From Actinomycetes bacterium (lineage in GTDB: Bacteria > Actinomycetota > Acidimicrobiia > Acidimicrobiales > RAAP-2): DNA of 11,341 nucleotides. The notes beneath the pieces were generated by a model. It did not search any database. It was given only the letters and a program-made list of their open reading frames with translations, and had not been told where the DNA came from. Every line of letters begins with the position of its first letter. The stretch's first letter is position 1. The stretch covers positions 1 through 11,341 of the forward strand of contig JANXTQ010000138.1 of assembly GCA_025352305.1 (NCBI GenBank), in the 5' to 3' direction. The position numbers and the translations under genes are program-made. Of this stretch, positions 6,805 to 11,341 are shown one piece after another.

Positions 6805-6811
6805 TCTCCCT
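6805..6811 (-). promoter_or_regulatory. Ribosome binding site deciding the DinB-family start
   Basis: On the minus strand this reads AGGGAGA, four bases before ATG 6798-6800. It favours that ATG over the in-frame TTG 24 bases further upstream, which has no such site. Confidence 0.6.
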
Positions 6812-6825
6812 GTTTGATCGTCAAA

Positions 6826-7701
6826 CTACTTCGAGCAGTGCGCGATGACCTCGCTACCGTAGGTCGAGAGTGCCGCCTCGGTGTCTTTGAAGAACAAGAA
6901 CGCCGGAAGTATCACGCGCGAGACGCCCAGTCTCTCCAGCGCCGCCACCTCGTCGAGCGCTCGCTCACCGTAAGCGAGTCGCCCACTCGTGGTAAAGCTG
7001 AGTTCGTCGGCGTTGCGACCCGCACTGTGCGCACTAGTTCGAGCGACGTCAAAGAGGCGCTGCAGGGTGTCGTGGTCACCCTCAACCGGGAAAAATCCGT
7101 CACCGAGACGACCGGCGCGCCGAGCGGCGATCTCGGTACTGCCACCAATATGGATCGGAATCGTCCCCTTTAGAGGTTTGGGTTCGCTGATGCAGTCAGC
7201 GAAGGAGGTGAACTCTCCCGAGAAAGTTGCCTCTTTTTCACTCCACAGAGTGCGTAGCGCCGCAATGTATTCATCGGTACGCCGCCCGCGGTCTTCAAAG
7301 GACACTCCCAGTGCGTCGAACTCTTCGCGCAGCCAGCCCACTCCGACGCCCAGTTCGAGTCGGCCGCCCGATAGTGCGTCGAGGGTCGCTAACTCCTTAG
7401 CAACAACTAGCGGTTGGCGCTGAGCGAGTATCAAGATTCCGGTTGCCAGGCGGATGCGCGACGTGGCCGAAGCGAGATAAGCGAGCCAGATGAGCGGATC
7501 GGGAATGGGGTGATCGTCGCGTCCGGGCATCTTGCCGGTGTCACTGTAGGGGTAGCTCGATGAGTAGTTCGCCGGCACCACCACGTGTTCGACGGTCCAT
7601 AGCGATTCAAATCCGGCGTTTTCGGCCGCGCGGGCGAAACTGATCGCCGACTCCGCCTGCACGAACGGTCCGGTGTTAGCAAACGCAATGGCGAACTTCA
7701 T
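6826..7701 (-). CDS. LLM class F420-dependent oxidoreductase, Rv2161c-like
   Basis: A 291-residue luciferase-like TIM-barrel oxidoreductase expected to use F420. Recognisable blocks are ENAGFESLWTVEHVVVP at 27-43, PDPLIWLAYLASATSRIRLATG at 67-88, LDALSGGRLELGVGVGWLREEF at 107-128, RTDEYIAALRTLW at 141-153 and IPIHIGGSTE at 181-190. These match the Rv2161c-type F420 family as I remember it, and the length is typical. The ATG at 7699-7701 has a near-perfect ribosome site AAAGGAGA (7705-7712, this strand). It is the first gene of a leftward pair with the DinB-family gene and is divergently placed from an SDR gene 96 bp away, suggesting a shared control region. Substrate unknown. It is only distantly similar to the LLM protein at the left end, so the two are not a recent duplication. 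Confidence 0.92.
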   Translation of the reverse strand: MKFAIAFANTGPFVQAESAISFARAAENAGFESLWTVEHVVVPANYSSSYPYSDTGKMPGRDDHPIPDPLIWLAYLASATSRIRLATGILILAQRQPLVVAKELATLDALSGGRLELGVGVGWLREEFDALGVSFEDRGRRTDEYIAALRTLWSEKEATFSGEFTSFADCISEPKPLKGTIPIHIGGSTEIAARRAGRLGDGFFPVEGDHDTLQRLFDVARTSAHSAGRNADELSFTTSGRLAYGERALDEVAALERLGVSRVILPAFLFFKDTEAALSTYGSEVIAHCSK

Positions 7702-7797
7702 GGTTCTCCTTTAGTCAGAGCGAACTGTACTGAGCGTGAAGCACTACTGCGGTGAACTCCCGTAGATTTGTCAAAGCCATTAAAACGAGGGAGCGTC
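7702..7797. promoter_or_regulatory. Divergent promoter region, LLM gene / SDR gene
   Basis: This 96-bp spacer must carry promoters for the leftward oxidoreductase and rightward dehydrogenase genes. Both ribosome sites lie inside it (AAAGGAGA at 7705-7712 minus; GAGGGAG at 7787-7793 plus). A TAGATT at 7763-7768 could be a rightward -10, but no good -35 is placed for it. I see no strong palindrome that would mark an operator. Confidence 0.35.
7787..7793 (+). promoter_or_regulatory. Ribosome binding site deciding the SDR start
   Basis: GAGGGAG lies four bases before ATG 7798-7800 and selects it over an in-frame TTG at 7768-7770, which would add ten residues (MSKPLKRGSV) before the conserved SDR start. 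Confidence 0.65.
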
Positions 7798-8544
7798 ATG
7801 ACCACCAGTGTGCTGATAACCGGAGCGGGCTCCGGATTCGGTAAGGGGGCAGCCATTGCCCTGTCCGCCCGCGGTCACCACGTCATTGCGACGACGGAAA
7901 CCAACGAACAGGCTGAAGCACTGCGCGCCGAGGATCCTTCGCTGCAGGTCGAAAAGTTGGACATCACAACGAATGATGTCGCAAACGCCGCCGACTTCAA
8001 CGTCGACGTACTGATCAACAATGCCGGCGCTGGTCAAACCGGTCCCATGGCCGACGTACCAATAGAGCGAGTACGTCGCCTCTTCGAAGTGAATGTTTTT
8101 GGAACCCTGGCGATCACGCAAGCCGTACTTCCCCAGATGGTGAAACGAGGAAGTGGTCGCATCATCATCGTCAGTTCGATTGCTGGCGTCGTCTCGGGTC
8201 CGGCCTTTGGTCCCTACTCCATGACCAAGCACGCGCTCGAAGCAATGGGTAAGGCCATGCGTGCTGAACTCGCGGGCCAGGGCATCGACGTCACGCTGCT
8301 CAATCCCGGTCCGTACTTGACCGGGTTCAATGACCGGATGGCCGACGCCATGTGGGAGTGGTTTGGCGACGATTCGCTCAATGCGCCGAGTCGTCCACTA
8401 TTTGAATTCATGCGAAAGATGGTCACCGAAAATCAGATGGATCCCAGCGAGGTCGTTGAGGTGATGGTCAAACTGACTGAAGCCGACAGCACCGAAGAGA
8501 ACAACTTCGTGCCGCCCGAAATCTTGGCTCAATTAAATCTGTAG
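7798..8544 (+). CDS. Classical short-chain dehydrogenase/reductase (SDR)
   Basis: A complete 248-residue classical SDR that should interconvert an alcohol and a ketone with NAD(P)(H) in the cytoplasm. The cofactor motif TGAGSGFG is at residues 8-15, DI at 55-56, NNAG at 74-77, the structural Asn at 99, the catalytic Ser at 127 (VSSIAG), and Tyr140 with Lys144 in YSMTK, so the active site is intact. The residues after strand 2 (ATTETN) do not clearly reveal NAD versus NADP preference. PGPYLTGF near 175-182 is the usual substrate-loop region. The ATG is set by a good ribosome site. It diverges from the F420-type oxidoreductase gene and converges on the phosphotriesterase-family gene, with 52 bp between stops. 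Substrate is unknown; the context hints at a role with the neighbouring oxidoreductase. Confidence 0.93.
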   Translation: MTTSVLITGAGSGFGKGAAIALSARGHHVIATTETNEQAEALRAEDPSLQVEKLDITTNDVANAADFNVDVLINNAGAGQTGPMADVPIERVRRLFEVNVFGTLAITQAVLPQMVKRGSGRIIIVSSIAGVVSGPAFGPYSMTKHALEAMGKAMRAELAGQGIDVTLLNPGPYLTGFNDRMADAMWEWFGDDSLNAPSRPLFEFMRKMVTENQMDPSEVVEVMVKLTEADSTEENNFVPPEILAQLNL

Positions 8545-8549
8545 GTAGT

Positions 8550-8593
8550 GCGTGGGAGCTCGAACATTTCCACGCTGCGACGTTAATTCGTCG
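8550..8593. terminator. Two short hairpins between convergent genes, possible terminator
   Basis: The space between two converging stops holds two inverted repeats. GCGTGGGA (8550-8557) pairs with TTCCACGC (8568-8575) with one G-T wobble and a 10-base loop. CGACG (8578-8582) pairs with CGTCG (8589-8593) around TTAATT. Neither is followed by a strong T run on either strand, so intrinsic termination is only suggested. Confidence 0.35.
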
Positions 8594-8596
8594 AAC

Positions 8597-9577
8597 TCAG
8601 TTACCTTCAAAGTATCGGCGAGGATTGTCAACGAGCATGGTCGTGATCTGTTCGTCGCTGACGCCATGTTCTTTGAGGTAGGGAAGCACGTCATTACCAA
8701 TGTGTAGATAGGTCCATTGGGCCATGAAGGGCATTAACCGAGGATCGATCCAATCAATAAAGCAAGCGGCGTCGTGGCTCAACATCATTCGTTCGGCGTA
8801 ACCGCGCGCACACATTTCGACCACGGTGTTGCACCGTGTCTCAAAGTCGGTGCCCACGCTGAGACCGAATCGGTCCATGCCTAGCCAGAATCCCGCGTCG
8901 GCCAGTTCGCTCAAGTGATCAATATCGTTACTGTCGCCGCTGTGGCCGAGGACGACTCGATTGGTCTCGACGCCCTCTTCTTGCATCACGCGCAGAACGT
9001 TTCGGCCTTGGTGCGATCCGGGGTGAGTGTGAACGGTGATCGGTACATTGGTTGCGAGGTGAGATTGCGCGACGGCGCGCATGATCCGTTCGACGCCGGG
9101 CGTGAGACCCGGTTCGTCGATCGCGCACTTGAGCAGGCCGGCTCTCACTCCCGTGGAGCTAATACCTTCGCGAATGTCACTAACGAACATGTCGACCATC
9201 GGGTCGCGCTCGCCGTCACCTAGAAGTTGAGCCGTTTGCACCGTGCGGTGATGAAAGTAAAAGGGCACATCATGAAACGAGTAGCAGCCCGTTGCCACGA
9301 TGATGTTCAACTTGGGCACCTGGGCCGCGACTCGTTGAATTCTCGGAATGTAACGTCCGAGTCCGATCACTGTCGGGTCCACGATTGTTGTTACGCCCGA
9401 CTCCACGAGCGCCGTGAGTTTGCCTACCGCATCAATGACTCGCTCATCTTCGTCGCCCCAAATCTCGGGGTAGTTGGTTTCGATGTCAGCGTTGAGCACA
9501 AATATGTGTTCATGGACGTAGGTTTTGCCCAGCTGCGAGGTGTCGACCTCACCCAATACTGTTGAGACGAGAGCCAT
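8597..9577 (-). CDS. Phosphotriesterase-family metallohydrolase, lactonase-like
   Basis: A 326-residue amidohydrolase-superfamily protein of the phosphotriesterase family with a binuclear metal site. All expected ligands are visible: His22 and His24 in YVHEHI, the carbamylatable Lys150 in LLKCAID, His183 in ITVHTHP, His212 in LGHSGD and Asp269 in LSHDA. Tyr99 (ATGCYSFHDVPFYF) and Arg236 (MDRFGL) match positions typical of phosphotriesterase-like lactonases, so lactone hydrolysis is more likely than organophosphate hydrolysis. The natural lactone (sugar lactone, acyl-homoserine lactone or other) cannot be told. There is no signal peptide. ATG 9575-9577 is preceded by AGGGGGA (9582-9588, this strand), a good ribosome site. 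The gene stands alone on its strand, divergent from a glycosyltransferase pair and convergent with the SDR gene. Confidence 0.92.
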   Translation of the reverse strand: MALVSTVLGEVDTSQLGKTYVHEHIFVLNADIETNYPEIWGDEDERVIDAVGKLTALVESGVTTIVDPTVIGLGRYIPRIQRVAAQVPKLNIIVATGCYSFHDVPFYFHHRTVQTAQLLGDGERDPMVDMFVSDIREGISSTGVRAGLLKCAIDEPGLTPGVERIMRAVAQSHLATNVPITVHTHPGSHQGRNVLRVMQEEGVETNRVVLGHSGDSNDIDHLSELADAGFWLGMDRFGLSVGTDFETRCNTVVEMCARGYAERMMLSHDAACFIDWIDPRLMPFMAQWTYLHIGNDVLPYLKEHGVSDEQITTMLVDNPRRYFEGN

Positions 9578-9708
9578 AATTTCCCCCTAAATCAGTTGGC
9601 GCTTAGACCACGCGCGTAGTGGGAAACCTATTACGCCGTGGCAAAAGAAAGAAAACTGAATAAACGAACGGGTCTTTATTAAGGTGGTGCCGGTTCGAAG
9701 GTGGATTG
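9578..9708. promoter_or_regulatory. AT-richer divergent promoter region
   Basis: The largest spacer in the window (131 bp) separates the leftward lactonase-like gene from the rightward glycosyltransferase pair. It contains an A-rich run (about 9641-9665, AAAAGAAAGAAAACTGAATAA) that is unusual for this GC-rich window and fits a promoter or its upstream element. CCAC/GTGG half-sites (9608-9611 and 9619-9622) surround CGCGCGT. The motif AAGGTGG occurs twice (9681-9687 and 9698-9704); the second copy is the ribosome site of the next gene. No convincing -35/-10 pair was found. Confidence 0.4.
9698..9704 (+). promoter_or_regulatory. Ribosome binding site of the glycosyltransferase pair
   Basis: AAGGTGG lies four bases before ATG 9709-9711 and one base before an in-frame TTG at 9706-9708. 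The spacing favours the ATG. Confidence 0.5.
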
Positions 9709-10596
9709 ATGAGCAGTGCCTTGACGGTGCAGACAGTTCTGTATCGAACGTCGCCCGAAGCAGTTGTGGCGAGCGCCAGCAGCATTGCTGACGCGGTGTC
9801 TCACGCTCGCAGGGCGGGCCTCGACGGCGACGTCATACTCGCGCACGGTGACGCTGGCGACACTGTCCTTGAGACGTCGATTCTCAATCGAATCGAAGAA
9901 ACGGTTCGATCCAAGGGTCTCGAATATTCGTATACACATTTTGGTTTCAATGCGGGATCGGCCGCGGGACAGAATCTATTGGCGCAGGCTCATCGCTCGG
10001 CGTGGCATTTCGTCACTAATCCCGACGTCATCTTGGGAGCAAGTGCACTGACGCAACTGTGGCAACGAACGAACGACACGTCGATTGGAATTCTCGAGGC
10101 ACGCCAACTTCCCTTAGAACTCGCCAAGTTCTACGATCCCCAAACGGGCGATACGAGTTGGGCTTCAGGTGCGTGCAGTTTGGTCCGCGGCGACGTATGG
10201 CAATCGCTCGACGGATATGACGCCAAAACATTCTTTCTCTACGGCGACGACGTTGATCTGAGTTGGCGAGTTCGACTGAACGGCCACCGAGTTGTCCATG
10301 TTCCGACGTCGCGGGTATTTCACGACAAGCGTTTAGGTCGCGACAGCTCCGCCGTTACCGACAGCGAGCGGTTTTACAGCGCGGTTGGTTCATACCTGCT
10401 CGCGTACAAGTGGGGAACCAACCAAGACCGCGAACGAGTCATGGAATTCATTTCTGGTGACGACTACCTCGCTGTTCGCCAAGAGATTGATCGACTGACA
10501 GCGAGTGGCGCCCTGCCCGTTCACGTTGAGCACGCCGAGCGCGTGGCGTACTTCGCCGTTGACGGCACCGTTGGTCATTGGCGGTACTTGTCGTGA
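9709..10596 (+). CDS. Family 2 glycosyltransferase, rhamnosyltransferase-like
   Basis: A 295-residue GT-A enzyme that should transfer a sugar from a nucleotide donor during surface-glycan assembly. FGFNAGSAAGQN at 78-89 matches the NxGxAxGxN block, and FVTNPDV at 101-107 occupies the metal-binding DxD position. WASGACSLVRGDVW at 151-164 precedes GYDAKTFFLYGDDVDLSWRVR at 169-189, which holds the likely catalytic acidic residues (Asp180, Asp181, Asp183). HVPTSRVFHDKR at 197-208 closes the domain. This order is typical of rhamnosyltransferase-type GT2 proteins. The N-terminal strand (LTVQTVLYRTSPEAV) is present, so the catalytic domain is complete. No membrane segment is apparent. Its TGA lies in a GTGA overlap with the next glycosyltransferase gene, so the two are translationally coupled. 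Donor and acceptor are unknown. Confidence 0.9.
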   Translation: MSSALTVQTVLYRTSPEAVVASASSIADAVSHARRAGLDGDVILAHGDAGDTVLETSILNRIEETVRSKGLEYSYTHFGFNAGSAAGQNLLAQAHRSAWHFVTNPDVILGASALTQLWQRTNDTSIGILEARQLPLELAKFYDPQTGDTSWASGACSLVRGDVWQSLDGYDAKTFFLYGDDVDLSWRVRLNGHRVVHVPTSRVFHDKRLGRDSSAVTDSERFYSAVGSYLLAYKWGTNQDRERVMEFISGDDYLAVRQEIDRLTASGALPVHVEHAERVAYFAVDGTVGHWRYLS

Positions 10597-11341
10597 TCCC
10601 CGTCAATGATTCGGCGATTTCGCAGTTCCTTCGACCGCTGGAACACGTGGAATGGAAGTCTGACGAAGAGGTTCGACCGTTTCTGAGCGTCGTCATTCGC
10701 ACCCAGGGCCACCGAGGTGCGCTCTTGTGTGACGCGCTCGTTTGTCTCGCGGGTCAGAGCAATCAAGATTTCGAAGTGCTGCTCGTACTTCACGACCCCG
10801 ACCACGATGATCGAGCGTCAGAACTCAGCGCCCTGGTCGAGAGTGAAACCCCTTCGCTGCGCGACCGAGTAACGGTGCACGTTTCTCGCGGAGCGACGAG
10901 GTCACGGCCCCTCAATGACGCCATTGAAATCGCTCGAGGCCGTTACGTTGCCTTCTTTGACGACGATGACTTACTGCTTGCGAATTGGGTATCGACTTTT
11001 GCGCAGTTGGCACAGCGTTATCCCGGCCGAGTTCTGCGATCGGTTGTGGTGGACCAGGAGTTCTCGCACGAGATGTGGGGCTCGCACAGAGGCCTGATCG
11101 CCGCCGGTCCCGTGAGCTTTGGCTACGCCGACAGTTTTACGCTGCACGAGCACCTCTTGGGCGGCGCGACGCCCTTTCACGGTTTCGCGTTTCCTCGGTC
11201 AATTTTTCAATCCCTGGGTTTTCGCTTTGAAGAGTCGATGTCGATTTATGAGGACTGGGACCTACAACTTCGAGCCGCCGCGATTGTGGGAGTTGGATCG
11301 TCCAGTGAAGTAACGGCAATCTATCGACGCCATCGAAACGT
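10593..11341 (+). CDS. Family 2 glycosyltransferase, C-terminus beyond window
   Basis: An open frame runs from GTG 10593-10595 to the window end without a stop (249 codons seen). It encodes a GT-A fold: PFLSVVIRTQGHRGALLCDAL at about 29-49 is the first strand and helix, FEVLLVLHD at 60-68 the second strand, LNDAIEIARGRYVAFFDDDD at 107-126 carries the metal-binding aspartates, and YEDWDLQLRAA at 219-229 supplies the usual ED catalytic/acceptor motif. IYRRHRN at 243-249 resembles the end of the GT-A domain. About 28 residues precede the first strand, which is longer than usual. The start overlaps the preceding gene's TGA (GTGA), strongly supporting this GTG and joint translation. How far it continues, and whether a second domain follows, cannot be seen. 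Confidence 0.9.
   Translation, partial: MIPVNDSAISQFLRPLEHVEWKSDEEVRPFLSVVIRTQGHRGALLCDALVCLAGQSNQDFEVLLVLHDPDHDDRASELSALVESETPSLRDRVTVHVSRGATRSRPLNDAIEIARGRYVAFFDDDDLLLANWVSTFAQLAQRYPGRVLRSVVVDQEFSHEMWGSHRGLIAAGPVSFGYADSFTLHEHLLGGATPFHGFAFPRSIFQSLGFRFEESMSIYEDWDLQLRAAAIVGVGSSSEVTAIYRRHRN

Noticed and set aside
8597..9577. True organophosphate-degrading phosphotriesterase
   Set aside because: Tyr99 and Arg236 match lactonase-type members; calling it a pesticide hydrolase would overstate the evidence.
1..11341. Mobile element, prophage, CRISPR or defence system
   Set aside because: No transposase, integrase, terminal repeat, spaced direct repeats, nuclease or toxin-antitoxin gene was seen on reading both strands.
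1..11341. tRNA, rRNA or riboswitch
   Set aside because: Spacers are all at most 131 bp and none shows a tRNA-like TTCGANNC arm in context or a known riboswitch core.

Overview
The window looks like chromosomal DNA of an actinobacterium, possibly class Acidimicrobiia. GC is moderately high. Starts are often GTG or TTG, genes are tightly packed with stop/start overlaps, and there are two luciferase-like (LLM) proteins of families that use cofactor F420. The class-level placement is inference. I see no rRNA, tRNA, CRISPR array, insertion sequence, integrase or phage gene. No stretch over about 130 bp lacks a gene.

Left block (1-4935, all minus strand, read right to left): a sulfotransferase; a WbsX/GH99-like glycan enzyme; a crotonase-fold protein; a single-domain polyphosphate kinase 2 related to polyphosphate:AMP phosphotransferases; an F420-type LLM oxidoreductase; and the N-terminal part of a short-chain dehydrogenase (SDR) that leaves the window on the left. 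Gaps are 40 bp or less. Two junctions overlap (TAGTG at 2863-2867, GTGA at 287-290), so this is probably one operon or a few nested units. The first two genes point to surface polysaccharide modification. The rest look like redox, CoA or nucleotide metabolism.

Middle block (5011-9577): a plus-strand family 2 glycosyltransferase with a coiled-coil tail diverges from the sulfotransferase. It meets a minus-strand DinB-fold gene head-on, and both genes use the same CTAG for their stops. The DinB gene lies downstream of a second F420-type LLM oxidoreductase, which diverges from a complete plus-strand SDR. A minus-strand phosphotriesterase/lactonase-family metalloenzyme with all metal ligands follows.

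Right block (9709-end, plus strand): two GT-A family 2 glycosyltransferases joined by a GTGA overlap. The second has no stop before the window ends.

Overall, glycan genes (three glycosyltransferases, WbsX/GH99-like protein, sulfotransferase) are interleaved with two LLM+SDR pairs and a lactonase-like enzyme. A plausible reading is a locus for a sulfated surface glycan beside F420-linked oxidation genes. Whether the two sets cooperate cannot be told from sequence. I found no clear evidence of an entirely new system. The best leads are the crotonase lacking both usual glutamates, the one-domain polyphosphate:AMP-type kinase, and the LLM/SDR/lactonase neighbourhood.
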